A stretch of 64,000 bases of DNA from Cocos nucifera (GCA_006176705.1 QRFJ01000380.1:290501-354500); one strand, 5' to 3'; positions 12,522 through 23,868 are shown, numbered from the stretch's first letter. The notes: generated by a model not told the origin, from the sequence alone. Made by a program: numbers and translations.

Positions 12522-12837
12522 ACATGTCATGCACCTATTGGAGAGCTGGTGGGGGCCTTGTCCCCCTGCCAGAACCTGGCAAGGAGAAGGGCGCACGCCA
12601 AGGGTGGCGTGAGCCCAAGTAGGAGGCGCCTAGGAGTCCTTGTTGGACAAGGACTCCACTCCACTCCACCTCCCTTTGGATTCCAATCAGAGTTCTACTA
12701 AGAATCCAGTTTGACTGGTCTTAGGCGCCCTCTAAGGAGGAATCCAGGGGTCTCTATTCCAACCAATCAGATTTAGATCTGATTTCACAAAGGGTTGTGA
12801 TTGGTTGAGAGGAAGAGGAGTTGGATCACAAGAGGTC

Positions 12838-12845
12838 TATAAATA
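12838..12845 (+). promoter_or_regulatory. TATA box of B1 5' LTR
   Basis: TATAAATA within GGTCTATAAATAATAAG. It is about 1.72 kb into the LTR, so U3 is about 1.75 kb and R plus U5 about 0.55 kb. It is followed by a C-rich stretch (GACCCTGCGCCCAACCC) where transcription could start. Confidence 0.75.
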
Positions 12846-13427
12846 ATAAGACCCTGCGCCCAACCCTAATTAAAGTCTTAAAATGAGATTTCCCACGCCC
12901 CAAGGCTGCCTCTCCCCTCCTCTCCTCCATGCCATACTCTCTTCTCCCCTTGCTCTCCACGTCCAAAAGTGTTTTGGACTTAGGTTTGGTGCGATTCAGA
13001 TCAAGGAAAGGCGATCAAAAGCAAGAAGGCTGCGCTGCTGCAAAAGGACGACTGCAGATCTTCAAAAGAGTTTTGAAGATCCTCCAGATCAGATCCAGAT
13101 CTGATTTTTGGAGGTGTGATAGAGAAGAAGAGGATCTCCAGATCCAACCCGAGTGGATACCGGTAGAGGCCAGGCGCTTGCGTGGCTAAGATCCAGAACC
13201 TTCCGCTGCAATCAGGATCATCTACAGGGTAATAGGATTACCCAAATCAGGTAAATTAAATTTGATTTAATTTATCTTATTTTTATTTTATTTATTAAAA
13301 TAATAAGAATCAGATCTGAAACATATCAAGATCTGATTGAGATCAAGAGAAAAATTTTTGAAATATATCTCTTGATCTAATCAGATCTGGACGAACCTGG
13401 ACCGGGAAATCAGGATTTCCCTTCAAC

Positions 13428-13445
13428 TGGTATCAGAGCCATGGT
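13428..13445 (+). other. primer-binding site of B1
   Basis: TGGTATCAGAGCCATGGT, two bases after the 5' LTR end, complementary to plant initiator-Met tRNA. Confidence 0.93.
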
Positions 13446-14000
13446 TCTAAAATTGTTTAGATCTGATTTTAATTTTATTTTAATTAGAAAATAAAGTGAT
13501 TTCAGATGTCACATGAGATGTGATCAGATCTGAAATCAGAAAAAATTAAAATTAAATGATTTGGATCTAAGAACATGAAGATATGCATGACTAGTTCTAG
13601 AATAGAATAGTTCTATAGAATAGTTTTGCATGTCTTTGATTTAATCTGATTAAATCATATTTTAGATCTTCTTATTTACTATTTTCTGATATTATAAGTG
13701 TTATAATAACATCTGATAAACAGCAAATAAAAATTATTTAATTTTAAATATCATATGAGATATGATAGATGCATGACTAGACTAGTTGTAGAATAGTTCT
13801 ACATAATTGTCTAGATTAGAATTTATTTTGATTAGATCAATTTAAATCTAATTTTTTAGATTATTATGTGATAATTTAGATCTGAAAACATGCATGATTT
13901 GATACATGAGATGTATGCAAAATATGCCATTGATTAGATCTAAATTTGTATATGAGATATATGATATAGATCTATAACTGTTTTGTAGTATTGAATGTTC

Positions 14001-14125
14001 CTGATTAAGGCGTTCCTCTTGGCCGTCCGGTCATAAGAACGAAGAAGGGTTTAAAGGCCCTCTCTTCCCATTCGATGGGGTGTTCTTATGACGTGTAGGG
14101 GTGCTGCGTGTTCGTCCTTAATCAG
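14001..14125 (+). other. leader stem-loop of B1
   Basis: Outer arms CTGATTAAGG (14001-14010) and CCTTAATCAG (14116-14125), inner arms GTCATAAGAAC (14030-14040) and GTTCTTATGAC (14082-14092). All are exact complements (10 and 11 bp). It lies between PBS and the candidate splice donor, where packaging, dimerisation or translation signals are found in other retroelements. No function is proven here. Confidence 0.75.
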
Positions 14126-14505
14126 AAACCCAAAACTTACTTTCTGCAAAACCCTAGATCCTGAAACCCTAGGATTTATTGTGCATATTTTGTTTATGAA
14201 CCCAACTTAATTAAGAATTAAGTTTATGGAATATTAATTAGGTCTAAAATTGAGAATTTCAGATCTAAGACATATTCATAATACTGGGTTCGGGCTTGGG
14301 TAGCTCAATTAGGTCTAAGCGGTTGATCAAACCGAATCAAGAGTTGGTTAGATGGGATCAACAATGCTTAAATTGACCAGCCTAATAGGATTAAGTCTGG
14401 GTCAAGATCGAGTCACGATCAAGCAAGACCTAATTAGGCTCAGAGGTTAGAGTCTGGATTGTAGGCTAACCCAATTGGTTCTGACTCAACAATTTGGTGT
14501 CTAAG

Positions 14506-15298
14506 GTAAGTTTGGCACATAGACGACCGACTGGTTTTTAATTGGAAGCTACTCGACCTGAATGCGTTCTTGTGCGAGTTAACGGCATATTCCTTCCACC
14601 GGTCTCACTTACCTGGCCATATCTGTTGACACAGTTCTGATCTGAGGTGGTCAATAATCCGAGCTGAACCCATGCCACTAGGTTAGTCATAATTGTTATG
14701 ACTAAGCCAAGTCTAGTTTAATGAGACCTGAATCAATTCTCCCTAAGAAAAGATTAAGTCCGAGGTCTTCCACCATTGTAGACGTGCGGGCCCTTCCCGG
14801 GGTTGATTGTTCTCGGCTGGATACAGTGGCTCAGTTGCACCGGGAAGACGCAACCATGTCTATTAGGCATTGGATGCTATGGGCTGGAGGATGAGTTGGG
14901 CTCAATATTTTGGATACGGTGAGAGACCCAATTAGGAACCCAGTCTATGCAAATGGTGGGTCTGACTTAACTAAGGAGTGGATCAATATTCCGGATACGG
15001 TGAGATTCATGAATTAGAGACCAAGTTTGGGTGCACCATGATTAGAGAATCATTGAACAAGAGTTGTTCACTCATTGGCTAACCCATCACCAATAACTGT
15101 TAGGTGAGGTGATGAGTCAGTTGGTGAGACCGCACCACCCACTAGAAATCATCAATCGCGGAGATTTTCGCATCTCTACAGAGGGAGTGTAGGGATCCGA
15201 GAAAATAGTGGGAGCTAATTTGTTTAAAAATAAAATCCCTAAACAAATTGGTCAAGTCAAAATTACAGTATCTAACTAGAATCTTTGACTCTCTACAG
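14506..15298 (+). other. candidate leader intron of B1 (793 bp)
   Basis: Donor CTAAG|GTAAGT with the exon ending at 14505. A branch-like CTAAC lies at 15272-15276. Acceptor CTCTCTACAG|GA ends at 15298, four bases before the gag ATG at 15303. These match plant splice consensus. The donor is conserved in B2, in D (minus strand, 9252) and in the unrelated-leader family A copy A3. Splicing would join the PBS/stem-loop part of the leader almost directly to gag. No transcript evidence is available from sequence alone. Confidence 0.55.
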
Positions 15299-15302
15299 GA
15301 AA

Positions 15303-18300
15303 ATGTCTGCGTCCAACCCACTGGCACGTATCCTAGACACACATAGACTGACTGGACCCAATTATAAAGATTGGCTCAGGAACTACAAAATTGTTTTGGG
15401 TTCAGAGAAGTTAACACATGTTTTGGACCAGGACCCTCCCACCTTACCAGCTCGTCCATCCACTGAACAGAGAGCGTCTCTGGAAAAATGGATTGACGAA
15501 GACAATAAGGCCAGATACTACATGTTGGGCTCGATGTCTGATGAGCTCCAGCGCCAACATGAAGATATCGGGACTGCTCGCCAAATGTTGGCTCACCTGC
15601 AGGAGATGTTTGGTGAACAGAGTCGCGCAGCCAAATATCAAGTCACAAAATGACTTTTTAAGGCTAAGATGCGTGATGGGCAGTCAGTCCAAGATCACTG
15701 TCTGACAATGATCAAGGACATGGAAGAGCTTGAGAAGCTCGGTGTGAAGTTGGACTTGGACTTGCAGAACGATATTATTCTGCAATCCTTGACTGATGCA
15801 TATGGGCAATTCATCATGAATTACCACATGCATAAACTTCAAAATTCCTTGGCCGAGTTGATGAATATGCTGGTTACCGCTGAGCTTTCTATGAAAGGTT
15901 CTAAAGGCTCAGTTCTTGCTATGGAACGGACTTCTTCCAAAAGAAAGTCTTATGGAAAGAAAAAGAAGTCTGTGAAAAAGCAAAAGGTGGAAGGATCAAA
16001 GAAGAAGAAGGCAGAACCGAAGAAGAAGGTCGATGGCAAAGGAAAGTGTTTCCATTGCAACAGCGACGGCCATTGGAAGCGGAACTGCCCTACTTACCTG
16101 GCCACCCTGAAGAACAAGAAGGAAGGTCCTTCTGGAGGTATGCTCGTTATTGAGTCTAACCTTACGGTTTCTTCTGCATCCAGTTGGGTGCTTGACTCTG
16201 GTTCTAGTGCTCATCTGTGCACTTCTATGCAGGGTCTTGAGGATAGCAGGAGGCTGAGGGATGGAGACATGATCCTACGCGTCGGTAATGGAGCAAGAGT
16301 TGCTGCAGTAGCCGTGGGAACATACCCTCTTCGATTACCATCTGGTTTAGACTTAGTTTTAAAAGACTGTTATTATGTGCCTGCAGCTAGCAGGAATTTG
16401 ATTTCTGTTTCATGCTTAGCACAAGAAGGTTATGTGATCACCTTCTTTAAGGACCATTGTAACATTCTTTATGAAAGAAATAAAATTGCAAATGGTTTCC
16501 TTGTTAATGGTCTTTATCAGTTGCATATTGATGTACCTGTTTTAACTATCGAGCAAAACGTGAATGCCAAACGACCTAGGGATAGTCCAAACGACAGATA
16601 TCTATGGCACCTGAGATTAGGTCATATAGCAGAAGATAGGATTAACAAATTGGAGAAAAATGGGCTATTGAGTCCATTGACTTTTGAGTCATATCCAACT
16701 TGTGAATCTTGTCTTCAAGGCAAAATGACTAAACTCCCTTTTGTTGGACATGGGGAGAGGGCCACAGATCTCCTTGCCCTAGTACATACTGATGTGTGCG
16801 GCCCATTTGATGTGCCGGCTAGAGGCAATTTTGTCTACTTCATTACCTTTACCGATGATCTGTCTAGGTATGGGTATGTGTATCTTATGAGACACAAGTC
16901 TGAAGCCTTTTGAAAAGTTCAAAGAATTCAGACATGAAGTAGAAAAACAAACTGGAAAAACCCATTAAGGTTCTTCGATCAGATCGAGGAGGTGAATACC
17001 TTAGCCGGGAATTCCTAGACTATCTTAAGGAAAATGGCATAGTCTCTCAATGGACTCCACCAGGAACACCTCAACTCAACGGGGTTTCAGAACGGAGAAA
17101 TCGGACTCTATTGGATATGGTTCGATCCATGATGAGCTTCACAGACCTCCCAGATTTTCTTTGGGGACATTCATTATTAACTTCAATCTATTTACTGAAT
17201 AGGGTTCCCTCTAAAACCGTTCCTACCACACCGTATGAGATATGGCACGGTAAGAAACCAAGTCTGAGTCATCTCAGAATTTGGGGTTGTCCGGCTCATG
17301 TCAAAAGACAACAAGCGGACAAGTTAGAGTTTAGGTCCTTTAGAGCTCGATTCATAGGATATCCTAAAGAGTCATTAGGATACTATTTCTACATTCCAGA
17401 AGACCACAATGTGATTGTGAGTCGACATGCCATATTTCTTGAAAAATAGTTTATTCAAGATAGTGGCATTGGAAAGCAGATTAAGCTTGATGAGAAAGTC
17501 TCACAAGCAGAACGAGCTAAGGACCAAGTGGAACCAAATCAGGTTGAGCCAATAAGAACACTACCTCCTCCACCTCGTAGATCGGAAAGAGTTTCCCGTC
17601 CCCCTGAAAGATACTTAGGTATTATTTCAGAGGATGTAGAGGAAATGTTCCTCATAGGTAATGGTGCTCATGGTGATGATCCCAAAACCTACAACGAGGC
17701 GATATCAGATATCGACTCCGAGAAATGGCTTGAGGCAATGAAGTCAGAGAATTGACTCGATGCACTCAAACCAAGTCTGGACCTTGGTAGATCCACCAGA
17801 AGGTATAGTACCTATTGGGTGTAAATGGATCTTCAAGAGAAAGATTGGTGCAGATGGGAATGTGGAGACATTCAAGGCTAGACTGGTGGCAAAAGGTTAT
17901 AGTCAACGCGAAGGCATTGACTATCAGGATACCTTTTCCCCGGTAGCTATGCTAAAATCCATCCGCACATTGCTTGCTGTTGCAGCCTATTTCGATTATG
18001 AAATATGGCAAATGGACGTGAAAACGGCATTCCTAAATGGATATCTTGAGGAAGATATCTATATGGAACAGCCGCTAGGTTTCACATCCAGTGATACTGA
18101 TCACAAGGTTTGCAAGCTGCAAAGGTCCATATATGGACTTAAGCAAGCATCTCGGAGCTGGAACACTCGTTTCAATGATGTGATCAAAAAGTTTGGTTTC
18201 ATCAAAAATGAAGAGGAACCATGTGTTTTCAAAAGGGTCAGTGGGAGCGCTGTTGTCTTCCTCGTATTGTACGTGGATGACATCCTCCTTATTGGGAATG

Positions 18301-19254
18301 ATATTCCCATGTTGACATCAGTCAAGATGTGGTTGTCCAAGGAATTCTCCATGAAAGACCTAGGTGAAGCATCCTTTATTCTAGGAATTAAGGTCTATAG
18401 GGATAGACCGAATAGGATGCTAGGACTTTCACAGAAGATGTACATAGAGGAAGTACTAAAGAGGTTTAGTATGGAAAACTCTAAGAGGGGATTAATACCC
18501 TTCAGACATGGTATTCATCTTTCCAAGAAGATGTGCCCCAGCACACCTGAGGAAATAGAACGCATGAGCAAGATCCCTTATGCTTCTGCAATAGGGAGCC
18601 TCATGTATGCCATGCTATGTACACGACCTGATATAGCCCATGCTGTGAGTGTCACAAGCAGATATCAGTCAAATCCAGGTGAAGAACACTGGACTTCTGT
18701 GAAATGTATCCTTAAGTACTTGAGAAGAACTAAGGATATGATGTTGGTCTTTGGTAATGGAGAACTCCAAGTTCAGGGATACACAGACTCGGACTTCATG
18801 TCCGATATAGATGATCGAAAGTCGACATCTGGAAGTCTGTTTGTGTGCAATGGTGGAGCTGTCAGCTGGAAGAGTTCCAAGCAAACTGTGATAGCAGATT
18901 CCACCATGGAAGCAGAATATATAGCTGCATCAGAGGCTGCAAAGGAAGCATTCTGGTACAAGAAGTTTGCTGCAGAAATTGGAGTAATGCCATCAGATGC
19001 CATTCCTCTTTACTGCGACAACAATGGCGCCATAGCCCTTGCTAAGGAGCCGAGGTCTCACCAGAAGTCCAAGCACATTGAGCGGCGATATCATCTCATC
19101 ATCCGCGATTACCTTGAGAAAGGGTTACGTTGAGGTCAAGAGAGTCAACTCCGCAGATAATGTGGCAGACCCACTTACAAAGCCGTTGGGCCAGCAGAAG
19201 ATCGAAGCCCACCTTGAGAAGATGGGACTTAGACTTGTAGCCAATTGGCTTTAG
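15303..19254 (+). pseudogene. B1 copia gag-pol polyprotein (disrupted)
   Basis: Start ATG 15303 (MSASNPLARIL) follows the candidate splice acceptor. Order: gag; zinc knuckle CFHCNSDGHWKRNC (about 16047); protease DSGSSAH (about 16195); HHCC finger (HLRLGH, CESC); integrase core with catalytic D (HTD), D (SDRGGEY) and E (SERRNR); RT with QMDVKTAFLNG and LYVDDILLIGND; RNase H with TDSDF, EAEY and CDNNGA; stop at 19254. Lesions: in-frame TGA 15651-15653 and TAG 17446-17448, a +1 insertion near 17747 (all three also in B2), plus B1-only single-base insertions near 16908, 16957 and 19127. All catalytic motifs are still present, consistent with a young element that cannot make its own polyprotein. 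Confidence 0.93.
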
Positions 19255-19268
19255 GACAAGTGGGAGAT
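19255..19268 (+). other. polypurine tract of B1
   Basis: GACAAGTGGGAGAT between the pol stop and the 3' LTR, the second-strand primer site. The same tract precedes the 3' LTR of B2 and, inverted, those of D, F and E. Confidence 0.8.
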
Positions 19269-21550
19269 TGTTAGATATATGTGCCCTAGAAGCCAGAATT
19301 GGCTGACACTTGTAATACACTTCTAGGGGCAAAATTGTAATTTTGACTATAATTAATGAAAATGGGTTATTTTCTATCACACATGTGTATTTAGTGTCTG
19401 TGATACATCCTTTGAGTTAATGGTAATGATAATTCATATTTTCAAGAGTTGAAAATTTAAGACATGAATAATCATTATTAACTCATAAACAGCTCCCGAC
19501 CATAGGATCATCACGAGGATGGTGATTGATCCGGAAGGTTGGTGTACGATCGCTTCTCTTTAGTAGATGAGTCTTGAGTCTACGGTGTGGAGACACCGGA
19601 GCGAGAGTACAGGTACTCGTTAGAGAACGAGGGCACTGAGCGTGACCACCTCGAGTAGTCATTAGGGAGTCTACCTTCTCGTCAATGACTGACTCGATGC
19701 TGCAGTAGTGTGTCTGGTTCTTTGACCTGAGATGCATCGGCAGTTCACCTTGAGGGTGTTATAGTTTGACTACACCATTACTCGGTCTCCTAGCCATATG
19801 GAACCCTGAGGTGTATGTTGGCTATAGCATGTTCATTGTAGGAACTGGATTGCATCAAGATGGAATCTATCTACCTCGGTGGTAGAGGAGCAGCCCTATG
19901 ATGATCATGAGAATCAAGTCCAGAAATCCATGGCCATGGTAGAGTGAAATAATAGAAAGAGTTTCTATTTAGATTTTCACATTGGACTCGAATCGAATGA
20001 TTACATCATATGACAGAGACTAGGGTTTGACGAGTTCACCTTAACCCTAATCTGATCGGGGCTCAAGATAGAAGAACTTAATCACACAGGTAGCTGCACC
20101 AAGAGGTTCGCATTCAGCTCTGATGGGTTGCCACCATATACTGCTAGGTGTCACTGGTGGATTTTGGGAGCAATTAGAATGATTTAGATGATCGATCATT
20201 CTAGCTGTTCGAATCAGAAGAGTTCTGATCCATCGAAAGGAGTTTCGATGATGTCTATGATAGAGATCATGACATATCCCATTACCATACAGAACTGAAC
20301 CTAACTGGGTCACACAAACAAGGGTTTGAATCTGGTGATCATCAATTGAACTGATCTAGTTCAATTGATCTGAATGAGATTCAATTAGGTTCAAGGAAAT
20401 CGTGCTAGCACTCGATTGAACCTAACGTTCTTCTTTTACTATCATAAATAAGTTGTCCTGACTGAGCCAAAGGAGTTTGTGCTCAATCAGAGGCCTTCAT
20501 ATGGTCTGACTGGAGGTTGTCCAAGTCAGAATAGGTTGTCTTATTTGTAAGACATTACCTGCCATTTTTGGTCACCTGCCATTTCTTGTTCTTTGACTTT
20601 GGTCAAAAGTCTACCTTTGACTGGTCAAACGTTGACCATTGACCCTTTGACTTTTGACCACATGTCATGCACCTATTGGAGAGCTGGTGGGGGCCTGTCC
20701 CCCTGCCAGAACCTGGCAAGGAGAAGGGCGCACGCCAAGGGTGGCGTGAGCCCAAGTAGGAGGCGCCTAGGAGTCCTTGTTGGACAAGGACTCCACCTCC
20801 CTTTTGGATTCCAATTAGAGTTCTACTAAGAATCCAGTTTGACTGGTCTTAGGCGCCCTCTAAGGAGGAATCCAGGGGTCTCTATTCCAACCAATCAGAT
20901 TTAGATCTGATTTCACAAAGGGTTGTGATTGGTTGAGAGGAAGAGGAGTTGGATCACAAGCTTAGGTCTATAAATAAGACCCTGCGCCCAACCCTAATTA
21001 AAAGATTGAAATGAGATTTCCCACGCCCCAAGGCTGCCTCTCCCCTCCTTCTCCATGCCATACTCTCTTCTCCCCTTGCTCTCCACGTCCAAAAGTGTTT
21101 TGGACTTAGGTTTGGTGCGATTCAGATCAAGGAAAGGCGATCAAAAGCAAGAAGGCTGCGCTGCTGCAAAAGGACGACTGCAGATCTTCAAAAGAGTTTT
21201 GAAGATCCTCCAGATCAGATCCAGATCTGATTTTTGGAGGTGTGATAGAGAAGAAGAGGATCTCCAGATCCAACCCGAGTGGATACCGGTAGAGGCCAGG
21301 CGCTTGCGTGGCTAAGATCCAGAACCTTCCGCTGCAATCAGGATCATCTACAGGGTAATAGGATTACCCAAATCAGGTAAATTAAATTTGATTTAATTTA
21401 TCTTATTTTATTTTATTTATTAAAATAATAAGAATCAGATCTGAAACATATCAAGATCTGATTGAAGATCAAGAGAAAATTTTTGAAATATATCTCTTGA
21501 TCTAATCAGATCTGGACGAACCTGGACCGGGAAATCAGGATTTCCCTTCA
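19269..21550 (+). repeat. B1 3' LTR (2,282 bp)
   Basis: Starts TGTTAGATATATGTG, ends CCCTTCA; TG...CA termini. TATA box TATAAATA at 20969-20976, W-box cluster at about 20593-20659. It shares diagnostic bases with solo LTR B3 (AATCCATGGCCATGGTAG, GATGTCTATG) rather than with B2 (AGCCCATGGCCATGGCAG, GATGTCGATG). Confidence 0.95.
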
Positions 21551-22657
21551 TACCAGCACTCAATCATCCTAATTGGAACTCCAATTGATGATATCCAGAT
21601 CCAAACCCTTGTTTGTGTGAGGTTCAGTTCTGTATGGTAATGGGATATGTCATGATCTCCTTCATCGGCAACATCAAAACTTCTTTCGATGGATAAGAAC
21701 TTTTCTGATTCAGACAACTAGAATGATCGATCATCAAAATCATTCTAGTTGCTCCCAAAATCCACCAGTGACACCTAGCAGCATATGGTGGCAACCCATC
21801 AAAACTGAAAACGAACCTCTCGGTGCAGCTACTTGTGTGATTAAGTTCTTCTATCTTGAGCCCCGATCAGATTAGGGTTAAGGTGAACTCGTCAAACCCT
21901 AATTTCTATCATATGATTTAATCATTCGATTCAAGTCCAATGTGAAAATCTTAATAGAAACTCTTTCTATTATTTCACACTCTCTGCCATGGCCATGGGC
22001 TTATGGACTTGATTCTCATGATCATCATAGGGCTGCTCCTCATCCACCGAGGTAGATAGATTCCATCTTGGTGCAATCCAATTCCTACAATGAACATGCT
22101 ATAGCCAACATACACCTCAAGGTTCCGAATGGCTAGGAGACCGAGTCATGGTGTAGTCAAATTATAACACCCTCAAGATGAACTGTCGATGCACCTCAGG
22201 TCAAAGAACCAGACACACCACTGTAGCGTCGAGTCAATCATCGATGAGAATGTAGACTTTCTTATGACTACTCGAGGTGGTCACGCTCAGTGCCCTCGTT
22301 CTCTAACGAGTACCTATACTATCATTCCGATGTCTCTACATCATAGACCTAAGACTCATCTACTATAAAGAAGCGATTGTACACTAACCTTCTAGATCAA
22401 TCATCATCCTCATTATGATCCTACATCAAAAGCATTTTATGAGTTAATAATGAAAATTCTTGTCTTAAAATTTCAACTCTTTGAAAATAAGAATTATCAT
22501 TACCATTAACTCAAGGGATGTATCATAGACACTTAAATACACATATGTGATAGAAAATAATCCATTTTATTATTAATAGTCAAAATTATAATTTTGCCCT
22601 TAGAAGTGTATTACAAGTGTCAGCTAATTCTAGCTTCTAGGGCACTCATATCTATCA
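21551..22657 (-). repeat. D 5' LTR, first part (other side of B1)
   Basis: Minus-strand family C LTR from its start (TGATAGATATGAGTGCCC at 22657, first G of TGTT mutated) to the B1 insertion. It aligns with 4985-6089 of the D 3' LTR. On its upstream side (above 22657) it is joined to an RNase H tail and purine tract, so this one LTR is the 5' LTR of D and also the 3' LTR of another element (F). Confidence 0.87.
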
Positions 22658-22918
22658 AACTCCCACTTGACCTAAAGCCAATTGGCTACAAATCTAAGTC
22701 CCATCTTCTTAAGATGGGCTTCGATCTTCTACTAGTCCAATGGCTTTGTAAGCGGGTCCACCGTATTATTTGCGGAGTCGACTCTCTTGACCTCGACGTA
22801 ACCCTTCTCGAGGTAATCATGGATGAGGTGGTATCGCCGCTCGATGTGCTTGGATTTTTGGTGAAACCTCAGCTCCTTAGCATGAGCTATGGCACTATTA
22901 TTGCCACAGTATAGAGGA
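22658..22918 (-). pseudogene. F: RNase H C-terminal fragment of a family C copia
   Basis: Minus-strand translation gives LPLYCGNNSAIAHAKELRFHQKSKHIERRY-like sequence followed by the conserved tail and a purine tract touching the LTR at 22657. This is the last part of a copia pol, homologous to B1 19010-19250 and E 62461-62720. It is cut at about 22918, where a plus-strand LTR fragment begins. It shows that D and F once formed a head-to-tail pair sharing an LTR. Confidence 0.85.
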
Positions 22919-23426
22919 AGTTGGGCCCTCGTTCTCCATGCCACCATCTAGCCCTCTCTCTTCTCTCCATGCCCAAGGAAGTTGGGCCTTCAGATTAGTG
23001 CGAATCAGGCAAGAAAAGGCTGACGAAAAAGGAAGAAGGCAACACTACTGCAGAGACGATGGGTGATCTTCAGAAGAAGTTTTGAAGATCCTCCAAATTA
23101 GATGCAAATATGATTTTTGGAGAAAAAAAAGAGAAGGAGAAGATCTCCAGATCTAGCCCGAGTGGATACCGATAGAGGGCGCTTGCATGGCTAGATCCAG
23201 AACCTCAGGACTTTGGCAGGATCATCAATGGGTAATCAAATTATCCAGAATTGAGGTAAAATTAATTCAAACTGAATTTAATTTTATTTTCTTAATTATC
23301 AAATCATAAATCAGATCTGAAAAGTGTCAGATCTGATTAGGATCTAAGAGGTGATTTTTGAAATATGCCTCTTGATCCAATTAGATCTGAATGAATCTAA
23401 CCTCAAAAAATCAAGATTTTTCTTCA
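22919..23426 (+). repeat. family C LTR fragment, 3' part, inverted relative to D and F
   Basis: Plus-strand sequence homologous to the last 500 bp of C/B LTRs: CCATGCCACCATCTAGCCC, the GAGTGGATACCG block, and an end at TTTTCTTCA (23426). No PBS follows. Its 5' junction has a 12-bp direct repeat GGAAGTTGGGCC (22916-22927 and 22977-22988), suggesting a template switch or repair junction. Confidence 0.8.
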
Positions 23427-23868
23427 GAAAGCACCAGATCAACTATCGAAGAAGGATCGACACAGTACTAGCATACTGTGCTGATTTTCTACATAGGACT
23501 TCTGATCAAAGTTCGTTGGCTCGTATGGACATCTCTTAGAGGTCGGATGTGTGTGTGGCTCGAAGCATCATCCTCAAACCTAGATTAGCAAGTTAGAACA
23601 TCTAACTTATATAGGTAATACAGATCTAATCTATTTTTACATACCTGCATTAGATGTAGTGTAGATATATGCCGATAAGATCAACATGTTTTTCTTTCTT
23701 TATGTTTTTAATTTCTAATTTAATCTCAAGCCATAATCATATAATAGGATCTTAGATCTAGGGTTTCTCTACATTTAAAAATAAATTTTATTTTATTTTA
23801 GTCTTCCACTGCTTGATCTTAAAAAAGTTTCAAGATCTAGCCCTAAAATCCTGATTTGGTTCCTTCAT
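23427..23868 (+). repeat. family A LTR, 3' terminal part (probable end of A1 3' LTR)
   Basis: Matches A2 LTR 51895-52327: CTGTGCTGATTTTCTACAT, the TGCATTAGATGTAGTGTAGA block and terminal GGTTCCTTCA. It is not followed by a PBS, as expected for the end of a 3' LTR. Same strand as 2461-3824, so the two probably belong to one LTR opened by the D/F insertion. Next comes gypsy LTR sequence, so A1 would sit in the G1 LTR. Confidence 0.72.

Larger units (their letters stand above)
11118..13425 (+). repeat. B1 5' LTR
   Basis: Matches the 3' LTR at 19269-21550 and those of B2 and B3. The extreme 5' end is altered: it reads ACAGATTATATATGTG rather than TGTTAGATATATGTG, and a 13-nt piece (AGCCAGAATTGGA) is duplicated nearby. 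It ends CCCTTCA. Compared with the 3' LTR it has a 10-bp CTCCACTCCA expansion near 12655 and a 3-nt insertion beside the TATA box. It carries a W-box cluster, two hairpins (12589-12616 and 12633-12657), a 29-bp palindrome (12203-12231) and a TATA box. Confidence 0.93.
11118..21550 (+). mobile_element. B1: near-complete copia retrotransposon, about 10.4 kb
   Basis: Full structure: 5' LTR, PBS, long leader, gag-pro-int-RT-RH, polypurine tract, 3' LTR. It is inserted in the 5' LTR of D. The two LTRs differ at only scattered positions, so the insertion is recent compared with families A and C. No target-site duplication is evident: the left flank ends GGGAATCTCAC, the right flank begins TACCAGCACTC, and host LTR sequence is missing at the site. 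The coding region is damaged, so B1 could only move with proteins supplied by other copies. Confidence 0.95.

Noticed and set aside
12929..13189. 86-codon plus-strand ORF after the TATA box of B LTRs
   Set aside because: It is in the transcribed R/U5 region and recurs in all B LTRs, but overlaps another open frame and resembles no known protein. At most it is an upstream ORF.
18101..18352. Antisense ORFs of 70-150 codons over RT and RNase H (also 36019, 36587, 39946)
   Set aside because: These are shadows of the sense coding frames.
3825..23426. Opposed LTR ends as terminal inverted repeats of one large DNA transposon
   Set aside because: The ends are the termini of copia LTRs in opposite directions with PBS, purine tract and pol inside. 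No transposase and no matching target duplication are seen.
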